NCBI RefSeq assembly: GCF_014472415.1
Contig: NZ_JACSZV010000019.1
Span: forward strand, 1 to 64,000
DNA: 64,000 nucleotides
Reading direction: 5' to 3'
Source: Pseudomonas sp. N40(2020)
GTDB taxonomy: Bacteria; Pseudomonadota; Gammaproteobacteria; Pseudomonadales; Pseudomonadaceae
Shown in pieces: positions 1 to 8,316 of the stretch (position 1 is the stretch's first letter; every line of letters begins with the position of its first letter). Below the pieces are notes generated by a model. The model saw nothing but the letters and a program-made list of their open reading frames with translations, was not told where the DNA came from and ran no database searches. Both the position numbers and the translations under genes were made by a program.

Positions 1-57
1 GCCGCAGGCTGCGATCTTTTGATTTTCAAAGATCGCAGCCTGCGGCAGCTCCTACAG
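1..57. repeat. REP-like palindrome at left edge (family A)
   Basis: Two 19-base arms (1-19 and 28-46) are perfect inverted copies around an 8-base loop and are followed by the tail agctcctacagggg. The same core, gatcgcagcc followed by tcggcagctcctaca, recurs at 953, 11332 (half copy), 32186 and 50447. Such elements are common between genes in fluorescent pseudomonads. It may extend beyond the left edge. Confidence 0.8.
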
Positions 58-97
58 GGGTGCAGCGTCCGGCTTACGTGTTTCCAAGGGTATGACC

Positions 98-943
98 ATG
101 TCCCAAGACCGTCGCTACAGCTTCGAGTTCTTCCCGACCAAGACCGATGCTGGGCATGAAAAGCTGCTCAACGTTGCCCGTCAGTTGGCAACGTACAATC
201 CCGATTTCTTCTCCTGCACCTATGGCGCTGGTGGTTCGACCCGTGATCGCACCCTCAACACCGTTTTGCAACTGGAAAGCGAAGTCAAAGTACCCGCCGC
301 ACCGCACCTGTCGTGCGTCGGCGACAGCAAGGACGACCTGCGCGGCCTGCTGAACGAGTACAAGGCTGCCGGCATCAAGCGCATCGTCGCCCTGCGTGGT
401 GATCTGCCGTCCGGCATGGGCATGACCAGCGGTGAGCTGCGTCACGCCAATGAACTGGTTGAATTCATTCGTGAAGAAACCGGCGATCATTTCCACATCG
501 AAGTGGCCGCTTACCCGGAGATGCATCCGCAGGCGCGCAATTACGAAGACGATCTCGCCAATTTCGTGCGCAAGGCCCGCGCCGGCGCCGACAGCGCGAT
601 CACCCAGTACTTCTTCAACGCCGACAGCTACTTCTACTTCGTCGACCGTTTGCAGGCGCTGGGCGTGGATATTCCGGTGGTGCCGGGGATCATGCCGATC
701 ACCAACTACAGCAAACTCGCGCGCTTCTCCGATGCCTGCGGTGCGGAAATCCCGCGCTGGATTCGCAAGCAACTGGAAGCCTACGGCGACGACAGCCAAA
801 GCATTCAGCGCTTTGGCGAGCAAGTCGTCAGCGAAATGTGCGAACGCCTGCTTCAGGGCGGCGCACCAGGGCTGCACTTCTATTCCATGAACCAGGCCGA
901 ACCTAGCCTGGCGATCTGGAATAATCTGAAGTTGCCGCGCTAA
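98..943 (+). CDS. metF: 5,10-methylenetetrahydrofolate reductase
   Basis: MetF reduces 5,10-methylene-THF to 5-methyl-THF with FAD in the cytoplasm, supplying the methyl group for methionine synthesis. The protein has the family N-terminus (YSFEFFPTKT), the TYGAGGST stretch of the TIM barrel, and the ALRGDLP and EVAAYPEMHP motifs lining the flavin/folate site. Its length of 281 residues is normal. An ATG at 92 is in frame, but the AAGGG at 86-90 lies only one base before it; the ATG at 98 has the better spacing. In related genomes the gene lies near ahcY, which would be left of this window. Confidence 0.95.
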   Translation: MSQDRRYSFEFFPTKTDAGHEKLLNVARQLATYNPDFFSCTYGAGGSTRDRTLNTVLQLESEVKVPAAPHLSCVGDSKDDLRGLLNEYKAAGIKRIVALRGDLPSGMGMTSGELRHANELVEFIREETGDHFHIEVAAYPEMHPQARNYEDDLANFVRKARAGADSAITQYFFNADSYFYFVDRLQALGVDIPVVPGIMPITNYSKLARFSDACGAEIPRWIRKQLEAYGDDSQSIQRFGEQVVSEMCERLLQGGAPGLHFYSMNQAEPSLAIWNNLKLPR

Positions 944-952
944 ACGCTACAA

Positions 953-1015
953 GCAAGATCAAAAGATCGCAGCCTTCGGCAACTCCTACAGGGGTTGTTG
1001 TGGCTGCGATTTTTT
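953..1015. repeat. REP-like palindrome (family A), probable metF terminator
   Basis: A gatcgcagcc arm is paired with ggctgcgat further on, and the second arm runs directly into a T-run (ttttttg). It lies just after the metF stop, so it could terminate metF transcription as well as being a member of the repeat family. Confidence 0.6.
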
Positions 1016-1090
1016 GCGTTTGAATCCCCGAATTAGAGCTTGTGCTGTCACTTTCTGGCTCTTTGCGGTTTCTCGTCGTAATCTCAAGCC

Positions 1091-1903
1091 ATGCCTTTGA
1101 TCACGCAGTTATTCGCCGTGCTGGTTTTTGCTTGCCTGAGCTTCGCCGCTCGGGGCGAGAAGTTGCGTATTGTCACCGAGCCGTGGGCGCCTTATGTCTA
1201 TGAGGAGAACGGCAAGAACCTCGGGCTGGACTACGAAACCACGGCCATCGTGTTCAAGCGCCTGGGCATTGAGGTCGAATGGCAATTCCTGCCGTGGAAG
1301 CGTTGTCTGTCGATGCTTGAAACCGGTCAGGCTGATGGCGCACTGGACATTTTTCACAGCGACGAGCGCGACGCCACTCTGCTCTACCCCAGCGAACCGC
1401 TGTCGGACGTCGAGTTCGTGATGTTCTACGCCAACGACCGGCCGCACCCGTTCAGCACACTCGAAGAGCTCAAAGGCCTGACCATCGGCACCTCGCCGGG
1501 TTATCTGTACAGCCCCGACTTCAGCGAATCGACTCTGTTCACCCGCGAACCGGCGCCGACCCACGAAGCCAATTTCGGAAAACTGGTGCGCGGGCGCATC
1601 GATTTGCTGATTACTGATCGCCGCGTCGGCCAGCATTTGCTCGATCAGTTGAATATCCGTGACCAGATCAGCGAAAACCCCACTGTCATTAGCCGTCAGA
1701 GCCAATTTCTTGCGGTTCGGCGCAATGCTGGTATGGATTTACTGGTGCAGCGTTTTGGCGCCGAGCTCAAGCGATTCAAGCGTGAACCGGCCTATGCCGA
1801 GCTGAGCGCGCGTTATGGCGCAGCGCCAACCGGAGCCACGCCACTGGGGAATGTCTCGGCGAGCAGCAAAACCGTTGAGCAGCAGGAAAGCAGCGCGCAG
1901 TGA
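1091..1903 (+). CDS. Periplasmic solute-binding protein (SBP_bac_3-like)
   Basis: The 270-residue protein starts with a signal peptide (MPLITQLFAVLVFACLSFAARG), so it is exported. The mature part follows the family 3 extracellular solute-binding pattern: LRIVTEPWAPYVYEENGKNL, then GLDYETTAIVFKRLG, a GQADGALDIF segment, and a GLTIGTSPGY hinge. This fold binds amino acids or similar small ligands. No permease or ATPase gene is next to it, so it may be an orphan receptor or serve a distant transporter; the ligand cannot be told from sequence. The last 25 or so residues are Ser/Gln/Ala-rich and probably disordered. Confidence 0.8.
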   Translation: MPLITQLFAVLVFACLSFAARGEKLRIVTEPWAPYVYEENGKNLGLDYETTAIVFKRLGIEVEWQFLPWKRCLSMLETGQADGALDIFHSDERDATLLYPSEPLSDVEFVMFYANDRPHPFSTLEELKGLTIGTSPGYLYSPDFSESTLFTREPAPTHEANFGKLVRGRIDLLITDRRVGQHLLDQLNIRDQISENPTVISRQSQFLAVRRNAGMDLLVQRFGAELKRFKREPAYAELSARYGAAPTGATPLGNVSASSKTVEQQESSAQ

Positions 1904-2124
1904 TTGCTCTGTTATACTCCGGCGTTCCCGCCAGGCTCACGCCCGGACGCCCGGAACCGTAACAGGCCTCTCGACCCGCTACAGCGCAGCTTTCAGCCCG
2001 CGCGAGCACTCCAGACGTGCCTTCGGAACCGCAGCAGGACCGGACGGGATTGCGTCCTCTTAAACGCTATTCGCGCCAGGCAAGACTCCCATTGGGCCAA
2101 GCCCTAACTAAAACAGGATTACTC
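1904..2124 (+). promoter_or_regulatory. Leader region upstream of rhlE
   Basis: The 220 bases before rhlE contain a TATACT at 1913-1918 that resembles a sigma70 -10 box, without a clear -35 at the right spacing. If this is the promoter, the transcript would have a leader of about 200 bases. An in-frame upstream start at 2017 would extend the helicase, but the sequence there does not look like helicase. This is an inference only. Confidence 0.3.
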
Positions 2125-4029
2125 ATGTCCTTTGCTTCCCTCGGTCTCTCCGAGGCTTTAGTCCGCGCCATCGAAGATGCGGGCTATACCGAGCCTACTC
2201 CGGTGCAACAGCGGGCCATTCCCGCCGTGTTGCAAGGTCGCGACCTGATGGTTGCGGCTCAGACAGGTACTGGTAAAACCGGAGGTTTCGCCCTTCCGAT
2301 TCTGGAGCGGTTGTTCCCCAACGGTCACCCGGACAAATCCCAGCGTCACGGCCCGCGCCAACCACGCGTACTGGTCCTGACCCCGACCCGCGAACTCGCG
2401 GCCCAGGTTCACGAGAGCTTCAAGATCTACGCCCGTGACCTGAAATTCGTCAGCGCCTGCATTTTTGGCGGCGTCGGCATGAACCCGCAGGTTCAGGCCA
2501 TGTCCCGTGGCGTTGACGTCCTCGTTGCTTGCCCGGGTCGTTTGCTCGACCTGTGCGGCCAGGGCAGCGTCGATCTGTCCCACGTCGAAATTCTTGTGCT
2601 CGACGAAGCCGACCGCATGCTCGACATGGGCTTCGTCCACGACGTGAAGAAAGTCCTCGCGCGTCTGCCGGCCAAGCGTCAGAACCTGCTGTTCTCGGCA
2701 ACGTTCTCCAAAGACATCACCGACCTCGCCGGCAAACTGCTGCACAACCCGGAACGCATCGAAGTGACGCCGCCGAACACCACGGTCGAGCGCATCGAGC
2801 AACGCGTGTTCCGTCTGCCGGCCAGCCACAAGCGTGCACTGCTGGCGCACCTGATCACCGCAGGCGCCTGGGAACAGGTACTGGTGTTCACTCGCACCAA
2901 GCATGGCGCCAACCGTCTGGCCGAGTACCTGGACAAGCACGGCCTGCCGGCTGTGGCGATCCACGGCAACAAGAGCCAGAACGCCCGCACCAAAGCACTG
3001 GCCGACTTCAAGGCTGGCGAAGTGCGCATTCTGGTCGCGACCGACATCGCCGCTCGCGGTCTGGACATCGACCAGTTGCCACACGTGGTCAACTTCGAAC
3101 TGCCGAACGTCGATGAAGATTACGTACACCGTATCGGCCGCACTGGCCGCGCCGGTCGTTCGGGTGAGGCGATCTCGCTGGTTGCCCCGGACGAAGAAAA
3201 GCTGCTGAAAAGCATCGAGCGCATGACCAAGCAGAAGATTGCCGATGGCAACCTGATGGGCTTCGACTCGAGCACCATTGAAGCCGAGAAGCCGGAAGTG
3301 CGTGAGCGTCCGGACGTGCGCAACCCGCGCAATCCTCGCGGCCCACGCGGCGACGGCCCGAATGGCGGCGGCGGTGGCGGCGGTCGTAAAGACAAAGGCA
3401 AGGACAAGGGCAAGGAAAAACCGGCCGGCGAACGTGGCGAGCGTCCTGCCCGTCAGCAGAAGCCGCGCGAAGGCACCCCGGCCCGTGAACAGCGTCAGCC
3501 ATCGCAGCCGCCACGCGCCGCTGCCGATCGTGCACCGGACGAGTTCCTCGACGACGATGTCGATAACTTCGGTAACCGCGTTGATTACGTTCCTCAAGCC
3601 AAACCGGCTCAGGGCCGTGGTCGCCGTCCGGGTGCTCCGGCACAAGGCACGACAGCGGGTGCAGGTGCTCCGCGCAGCGGCAGCGGCAGCGGCAGCGGCA
3701 GCGGCAGCGGTAAGCCTCAGGGTCGTCAAAGCGGCCCACGCAGCAGCGATGGCGCCACCACCGGCACTCCGCCGGCCAAGCGCAACGGCCCGCGCAGCGG
3801 TGCTCCACGTGACGGCCAGGCCCGTCGCGAGGAGTCCCGCAACCGTCGCCCGGCTCGCACCGACGACCAGCCGCGTTCGGAACCTGCCGTGCAAAATCCG
3901 CGCGGCCCGGCACCGAAGATCATTCACAAGGAGTCAAAAACCGATCGTTTCCCGACTCCTGAGCAACTTGATCAACTGCCAGGCCGTCCGCGCGGCGAGA
4001 AACCAGCGTTGCTGACCCGCAACCGCTGA
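2125..4029 (+). CDS. rhlE: DEAD-box ATP-dependent RNA helicase
   Basis: This cytoplasmic RNA helicase unwinds RNA duplexes in ribosome assembly and mRNA turnover. Visible motifs, in order, are the Q motif ([14 protein letters not shown]), motif [19 protein letters not shown] (VLDEADRML), SAT, and the C-terminal ARGLDID and [11 protein letters not shown]. The core ends near residue 400. A basic tail of about 230 residues follows, rich in Gly, Arg, Pro and Ser and including an uninterrupted Gly-Ser repeat (3675-3711). Such tails bind RNA. The start at 2125 is chosen because the protein begins [21 protein letters not shown] and has AGGA about 8 bases before the ATG. RhlE is the best name; other RhlE-type paralogues exist in pseudomonads. 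Confidence 0.9.
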   Translation: MSFASLGLSEALVRAIEDAGYTEPTPVQQRAIPAVLQGRDLMVAAQTGTGKTGGFALPILERLFPNGHPDKSQRHGPRQPRVLVLTPTRELAAQVHESFKIYARDLKFVSACIFGGVGMNPQVQAMSRGVDVLVACPGRLLDLCGQGSVDLSHVEILVLDEADRMLDMGFVHDVKKVLARLPAKRQNLLFSATFSKDITDLAGKLLHNPERIEVTPPNTTVERIEQRVFRLPASHKRALLAHLITAGAWEQVLVFTRTKHGANRLAEYLDKHGLPAVAIHGNKSQNARTKALADFKAGEVRILVATDIAARGLDIDQLPHVVNFELPNVDEDYVHRIGRTGRAGRSGEAISLVAPDEEKLLKSIERMTKQKIADGNLMGFDSSTIEAEKPEVRERPDVRNPRNPRGPRGDGPNGGGGGGGRKDKGKDKGKEKPAGERGERPARQQKPREGTPAREQRQPSQPPRAAADRAPDEFLDDDVDNFGNRVDYVPQAKPAQGRGRRPGAPAQGTTAGAGAPRSGSGSGSGSGSGKPQGRQSGPRSSDGATTGTPPAKRNGPRSGAPRDGQARREESRNRRPARTDDQPRSEPAVQNPRGPAPKIIHKESKTDRFPTPEQLDQLPGRPRGEKPALLTRNR

Positions 4030-4043
4030 TTTAACGCAGCCAT

Positions 4044-4082
4044 AAAAAATGCCCCTGATCGCGAGATCAGGGGCATTTTTTT
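4044..4082. terminator. Bidirectional intrinsic terminator
   Basis: A perfect stem gcccctgatc / gatcaggggc is flanked by an A-run on one side and a T-run on the other, so it can end transcripts from both rhlE (+) and the convergent yceI (-). Confidence 0.9.
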
Positions 4083-4096
4083 ATCCGTCGCGAAAG

Positions 4097-4690
4097 TTAT
4101 TTCGCTTTGACACCTTCAAACGTGATGTACAGATCGACGTTATCGGACTGTGGACCCAGAACCATCATCTTGCCGAAATCAGAGCGCTTGATGCTGGTAG
4201 TGCCTTCGAAACCGGCACGGTAACCGCCCCATGGATCCTTGCCTTCACCCAGGAAAGTGGCCTTGACCACGATTGGCTTGGTCACGCCGTGAAAGCTCAG
4301 GTCGCCGGTCACGTCAGCAGTGACCTTGCCATCGGCATTCTTGCCGGTTGGCTTGACGCTGGTAGAGACGAAGGTCGCTTTGGCGTACTTGCTCACGTCC
4401 AGGAAGTCAGCGCTGGCGATGTGTTTGTCGCGCTCGGCATGGTTGGTGAATACGCTGGCGGTATTGACGTTGAACTCGATTTTGCTGTCTTCAGGCTTGG
4501 CAGCGTCAAAGCTGAACTTGCCGTCGATGTCTTTGAAAGTACCGGTGATGAAGCTGTAGCCCAGGTGGCTGATCTTGAAGTCAACGAAGGCGTGCTGGCC
4601 TTCTTTGTCGACGGTGTAGTCAGCGGCCATTACGTTGGCGGACAGCACGGCAGAACCGATTGCCAGAGCGGCCAGAGTCTTTTTCAACAT
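4097..4690 (-). CDS. YceI-family periplasmic protein
   Basis: The 197-residue protein has a clear signal peptide ([22 protein letters not shown], cleaved before ADYTVD). The mature part is a YceI domain: [20 protein letters not shown] at the start, [13 protein letters not shown] in the middle, and [12 protein letters not shown] further on. YceI proteins are lipocalin-like barrels that bind long isoprenoid or amphiphilic ligands. The P. aeruginosa relative at the matching locus has been described as the secreted protease PasP. It lies 31 bases after the cytochrome b561 gene, the usual partner, so the two are probably co-transcribed. The start at 4690 is chosen because it begins the signal peptide and follows AAGGAAAAG. 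Confidence 0.92.
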   Translation of the reverse strand: MLKKTLAALAIGSAVLSANVMAADYTVDKEGQHAFVDFKISHLGYSFITGTFKDIDGKFSFDAAKPEDSKIEFNVNTASVFTNHAERDKHIASADFLDVSKYAKATFVSTSVKPTGKNADGKVTADVTGDLSFHGVTKPIVVKATFLGEGKDPWGGYRAGFEGTTSIKRSDFGKMMVLGPQSDNVDLYITFEGVKAK

Positions 4691-4721
4691 GCTTTCTTTT
4701 CCTTTGAGTCGAGGTTGAACT

Positions 4722-5273
4722 TCAGGCTTTGCGACCGAGCATTCGAGTGAGGGTCGCATCACGATCGATAAAGTGGTGCTTCAATGCTGCCAACGCATGG
4801 AGACCGGAAAAAATTACCAGCGCCCACGCCAGCCAGAGATGAATCACCCCAGCGGTATCTGCCTGATCCGGTAGCCCGGAAACCAGTGCAGGAACTTCAA
4901 ACAGGCCAAACACCGGAATCCCGACACCGTCTGCGGTGGAAATCAGGTAACCGGCAAGCATCACAGCGAACAGCCCGACATACAGAAACCCGTGGCCGAA
5001 CTTGGCGCCGATACGAGTCATGCGGCTGTAGCTTTGCAGCGTTGGCGGCGGTGGGCTGATAAAGCGCCACAACACCCGCAACACCATCACACCCAGCAGC
5101 ACCAGACCGATGCTCTTGTGTAGATCCGGCGCGTCTTTGCGCCAGCTGCTGTAGTAATCCAGCCCAACCATCCACAGACCCAGCGCGAACAGTCCGAAGA
5201 CCACCAGCGCCACGCCCCAGTGCATGAAGATGCTGACCCAACCATAGCGCGAAGAAGAGTTACGTAGCTGCAT
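4722..5273 (-). CDS. Cytochrome b561 family protein
   Basis: This 183-residue inner-membrane di-haem b-type cytochrome moves electrons within the membrane. Four hydrophobic segments are visible (about residues 14-35, 50-70, 90-112 and 143-165). Candidate haem-ligand histidines are HW near residue 18, LHKS near 52, FGHGFLY near 94 and the LHAL segment near the C-terminus. The YceI gene follows on the same strand, the common b561-YceI pairing. Electron donor and acceptor cannot be read from the sequence. Confidence 0.88.
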   Translation of the reverse strand: MQLRNSSSRYGWVSIFMHWGVALVVFGLFALGLWMVGLDYYSSWRKDAPDLHKSIGLVLLGVMVLRVLWRFISPPPPTLQSYSRMTRIGAKFGHGFLYVGLFAVMLAGYLISTADGVGIPVFGLFEVPALVSGLPDQADTAGVIHLWLAWALVIFSGLHALAALKHHFIDRDATLTRMLGRKA

Positions 5274-5559
5274 TGCCTAAATCCTGTGAGAACTGCGAAC
5301 CAAGACTAGCGAGTTATCTATCGAATTAAAGCGGAAAATTTCGCTTTGAAATATCGAGAAATACGATGAAGAGTCTGGAAGTGATGCGTTAAGGAAAGAT
5401 TAAAGGCGATTTTGCCGCATCGCGCTTGGGACAGACTGGTCGATTTTTACTAGCTGATCAGGCGCGATACGGGGTATTGAACTCGGCAGGCGGCTTTACG
5501 GAAGACCGCAAACAGCTAAATTTTCAATCAATAACTATGTATAGCTCATTGCACTTCGT
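5274..5559. other. A+T-richer intergenic stretch, possible decayed 5' part of the lectin gene
   Basis: No intact gene is visible. The + strand frame beginning after the stop at 5390-5392 stays open to the TGA at 5561-5563 and ends with a Gln-Ser-Ile-Thr segment reminiscent of a B-lectin N-terminus. The lectin frame continues one frame away from 5545. The left part should also hold the promoter of the cytochrome b561 gene, but I could not place boxes. Confidence 0.35.
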
Positions 5560-5949
5560 TTGATCTTACAGGCCGATGGAAATCTGGTGATCAAGGAGGG
5601 TGAAACATTAATCTGGGTGGCAGATGGAAATCAGCCTTACAGTAAAACCTTGCATCAGAAACGCATGCGCGATCCTCTGCAGTTCGTCATCAGCAATAGC
5701 GGCTTTCTTTATGATCCGTCCAGACGCCGCCTTTGGATCGCTGAAAGTACTCACACCACTGACAAATCCCTCTGGTACCACACATGTATGACTATTCAGG
5801 ATGATGGCAACCTGGTCATCTATGATCAACGCACCGGCAGTCCACGCTGGGCGCGCTTTGGCTTTACCCCAGGACGAAGCTCAAAGCCAAAGGAAAGATG
5901 GCTGAGAAACTTACCGGACGGTACGAAAGTATACGATTGGGATTTCTAA
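5560..5949 (+). CDS. B-lectin (monocot mannose-binding-like) domain protein, probably 5'-truncated
   Basis: The 129-residue frame carries two copies of the bulb-lectin signature QxDxNxVxY: LILQADGNLVIK near the N-terminus (last position Lys) and IQDDGNLVIYD around residue 84 (complete). Each is followed by a Trp-containing strand (LIWVADGN and SPRWARFG). These are sugar-binding modules of a beta-prism, also found in LlpA-type lectin bacteriocins, but those have two full domains and about 270 residues. Here the domain is cut into at its start: the only start is TTG, there is no ribosome binding site, and a stop (5542-5544) lies just before. I read it as a remnant or frameshifted gene. It lies in an A+T-richer patch. 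Confidence 0.55.
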   Translation: MILQADGNLVIKEGETLIWVADGNQPYSKTLHQKRMRDPLQFVISNSGFLYDPSRRRLWIAESTHTTDKSLWYHTCMTIQDDGNLVIYDQRTGSPRWARFGFTPGRSSKPKERWLRNLPDGTKVYDWDF

Positions 5950-5973
5950 CAGGCCCGGCACTGTCATCTTCGA

Positions 5974-6132
5974 TTAGTTCTTGAGAACAGCCGGCGGCTG
6001 TAAACAATCTGCGCTATAAGGGTCTATCTTGCATTTGTGAGCAAGCTCCGAACTATATCCGCCCGGAAAAAAACGGCCATTTGCACAGCCGGAAAGTGTC
6101 AATAACACGAGCAGTATCGTAAGTATTTTCAT
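5974..6132 (-). CDS. Small lipoprotein (52 residues)
   Basis: This short gene is well supported although tiny. A perfect GGAGGT (6141-6146) lies 8 bases before the ATG at 6132. The product starts MKILTILLVLLTLSGC, a textbook lipoprotein signal with lipobox LSGC, so Cys16 would be lipidated. The remaining 36 residues (ANGRFFPGG to PPAVLKN) contain two further cysteines, Cys34 and Cys43, which could form a disulfide in the periplasm. No known family is recognised. It converges on the lectin fragment in the same A+T-richer patch; a link between them is speculation. Confidence 0.7.
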   Translation of the reverse strand: MKILTILLVLLTLSGCANGRFFPGGYSSELAHKCKIDPYSADCLQPPAVLKN

Positions 6133-6277
6133 AGCGGGTCACCTCCAATTTATCCAAGCATAAAATTTGAGATCGCGTGCCCGCTATCATTTCGCTCTGA
6201 ATACTATGTGGGAAACTTCCTGTGCAGAGGTAAGCCTCGAGACTGCACAGCAGAGATAAGTGTGGAGGTTTAATTGC

Positions 6278-6310
6278 AAAAAAAACGCGGCCCATTTGGC
6301 CGCGTTTTTT
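6278..6310. terminator. Bidirectional intrinsic terminator
   Basis: An acgcggcc / ggccgcgt stem with an 8-base A-run before it and a T-run after it sits 14 bases past the stop of the FAD oxidase gene (minus strand), where the A-run reads as the U-tract. Confidence 0.88.
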
Positions 6311-6324
6311 ATTGGAGCGAAGGC

Positions 6325-8094
6325 TTACTGCGCCTTGGTCTCTGTCGTTGCAGCAGGCTTGGCCGCCGGTTTCTTCGCCGGTTCAGCCTTTTTTGCCGCC
6401 GGTTTTGCCGGAGCTTTTTTCGCTTCGGTCTTGGCCGCCGGCTTCTTCGCCGCAGGCTTGGCCGCTGCTTTCTTGGCTGGCTCGGCTTTTACCGGGGCCG
6501 CTGGTTTCGGCGCTTCCACTGGTGCTGGTGCAGCTGCCGGGGTTGGCGCAGGCGCTGGAGTTACTGGCGCTGGAGCCGGCTCCGGGGCCTTGGTTGGCTC
6601 AGGTTTCTTGTCGTCATCCGAACCGCCGAACAGGTTGCTGAAGAAGTTGCCCTTCTTCGCCGCCACGGCACCCGCCGCGCCTGCCGCTGCAGCGGCCGGA
6701 ACCACTTTGGCAGGTTCGAACGATTTGCCTGCCGCCAGATCTTCAACCTGACTGGCCGCACGCTGACCAGTGCGCAGAGCGCCTTCCAGCGTGCCCGGGT
6801 ACAAGGTGTCGGTGTGTTCACCGGCGAACGCTACGCGTTGCAGCGGACGTTCCCAGATACGCCAGAACTTGCTGATCTGGCCCGGGCCGTAGGCCAGATA
6901 CGCGCCACCCATCGACGGGTCGGTGCTGTAGCGGCGGATTTCATAACCGGTGAACGAGCCACGGGCCTGTGGATAAAACGCGTGCAGACGGATCAGCACC
7001 TGATCGACCATCTGTTTGTCGCCGAACGCCTGCATCACACGGGAGTTGTCGCCGGACAGGTTGATCACCACGTTGGCGCCGCCCTTCAGCGCCGGCTCGA
7101 TCCAGAGCATGCCCAGACCTGCGTTGCTGTAGATTTCGCCGGACATACGCGCCTTGCTTTCCCACACTGGCGTCTTGAACTTCAACATGATCTGGTCGCG
7201 CCAGCCGTAGTTGGTGCCCTTGATCGCCGCCATATGCTGGGCATCCAGCGCAGGCGTCAGCTGAATCTTGCTCAGCGCACGCAGCGGCACGGCCAACACC
7301 ACGTAGTCAGCCTGATAACCGACACTGCCGACCTTGACGGTCACGCCGTCCTTGTCCTGGCTGATGGCGGAAACCGGCGAGTTGGTCTTGATGGTCTTGA
7401 TCTGTTTGACGAAGGCCTGCGCCAGCACCTGACTGCCGCCGACCAGACGCGAGGCGCGCAGGTCACGGTCGGAGATGCCGCGATAGACGCGGTTCTGCTG
7501 GGCGAAATACAGCAGCGACAGACGCGATGGTTCGTCGTAGTGGGTGCGGATGTCCTGGTTGATCAACTGGCGCGCAGTGGCTGGCAGGTTTTGCTTGTCG
7601 AGCCAGTTCGATACGTTGATCTGGTCCAGCGCGTGTAGGGTGCTGGTCGCCGCCGGGTTTTGCGGATCGTCGATCGAACGCGCCAGATCATCGAGGGTTT
7701 TCTGGTAGCGCTTCAAGGCATCGGCAGTGGACGGTTGCTTGATCGCCAGATCAGCGGCGGAGAAATACTCGCCGTCGATCAGATAACCCGGGGTGCGCAC
7801 GAATTCCGGTGCCGGCGTGGTGCCCAGTTTGAAGGTCGAGACGTACTTGTTCAGCACCGGCTGCGTCTTGTCGTTGCCGATCCATTCGCTGGTGGCCATG
7901 CCCGAGCGACCGCCCATGCCTGGCTTGGCTTCCAGCAGCGTCACCTGCCAGCCTTTGTTTTGCAGCTCATAAGCAGCGGTCAGACCCGAAAGGCCGCCGC
8001 CGATCACGATTGCGGTTTTATCCTTGGCCAGCGCCGTAACGCTGAACAGCCCCAACATCACCAGCGCACAGGCGCGCAGCCAACCGACAGACAT
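6325..8094 (-). CDS. Exported flavin-containing amine oxidase with Lys/Ala/Pro-rich tail
   Basis: The 589-residue protein has an N-terminal signal-like segment (about residues 1-23, ending ALA-KDK). The FAD-binding motif AIVIGGGLSGLTAAYELQNKG follows, with LLEAKPGMGGRSG after it. The C-terminal FAD motif is FAGEHTDTLYPGTLEGALRTGQRAA near residue 450. This is the monoamine oxidase/amine oxidoreductase fold, which oxidises amines using FAD; the substrate is unknown. From about residue 480 to the end the protein becomes an Ala/Lys/Pro tail with repeated AAKKPAAK-type units like histone H1 or AlgP, joined by an acidic linker. The tail is not part of the enzyme family. The gene is divergent from bioA with a 222-base gap. 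Confidence 0.85.
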   Translation of the reverse strand: MSVGWLRACALVMLGLFSVTALAKDKTAIVIGGGLSGLTAAYELQNKGWQVTLLEAKPGMGGRSGMATSEWIGNDKTQPVLNKYVSTFKLGTTPAPEFVRTPGYLIDGEYFSAADLAIKQPSTADALKRYQKTLDDLARSIDDPQNPAATSTLHALDQINVSNWLDKQNLPATARQLINQDIRTHYDEPSRLSLLYFAQQNRVYRGISDRDLRASRLVGGSQVLAQAFVKQIKTIKTNSPVSAISQDKDGVTVKVGSVGYQADYVVLAVPLRALSKIQLTPALDAQHMAAIKGTNYGWRDQIMLKFKTPVWESKARMSGEIYSNAGLGMLWIEPALKGGANVVINLSGDNSRVMQAFGDKQMVDQVLIRLHAFYPQARGSFTGYEIRRYSTDPSMGGAYLAYGPGQISKFWRIWERPLQRVAFAGEHTDTLYPGTLEGALRTGQRAASQVEDLAAGKSFEPAKVVPAAAAAGAAGAVAAKKGNFFSNLFGGSDDDKKPEPTKAPEPAPAPVTPAPAPTPAAAPAPVEAPKPAAPVKAEPAKKAAAKPAAKKPAAKTEAKKAPAKPAAKKAEPAKKPAAKPAATTETKAQ

Positions 8095-8316
8095 TCAGCG
8101 AACTCCGGAAAACACATAGGAAAAAGCAGTTTTGCGGGTCAGACGACCCAAAGAACCGCGAAGAATACGTTAGCCATCAAAACGCCGCCAGCGACGTCTA
8201 TCGGCTCATACAAAGTAGCTCAATCGACACAATGGGTTGTCCCCGCGCGATGCATTGCATAGGCTTGCGCGATTGTTCGCCCGCGCCTGACGCGAGCCGC
8301 CTCGAGGAGACTGAAA

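Noticed and set aside
2158..3927. 589-codon open frame on the minus strand opposite rhlE
   Set aside because: rhlE motifs define the real strand; the opposite frame is low-complexity (Ala/Thr/Arg) and not conserved in any way I recognise.
6053..6295. 80-codon minus-strand frame overlapping the small lipoprotein
   Set aside because: No ribosome binding site, and the product has no recognisable signal; the 52-residue lipoprotein in the other frame is better supported.
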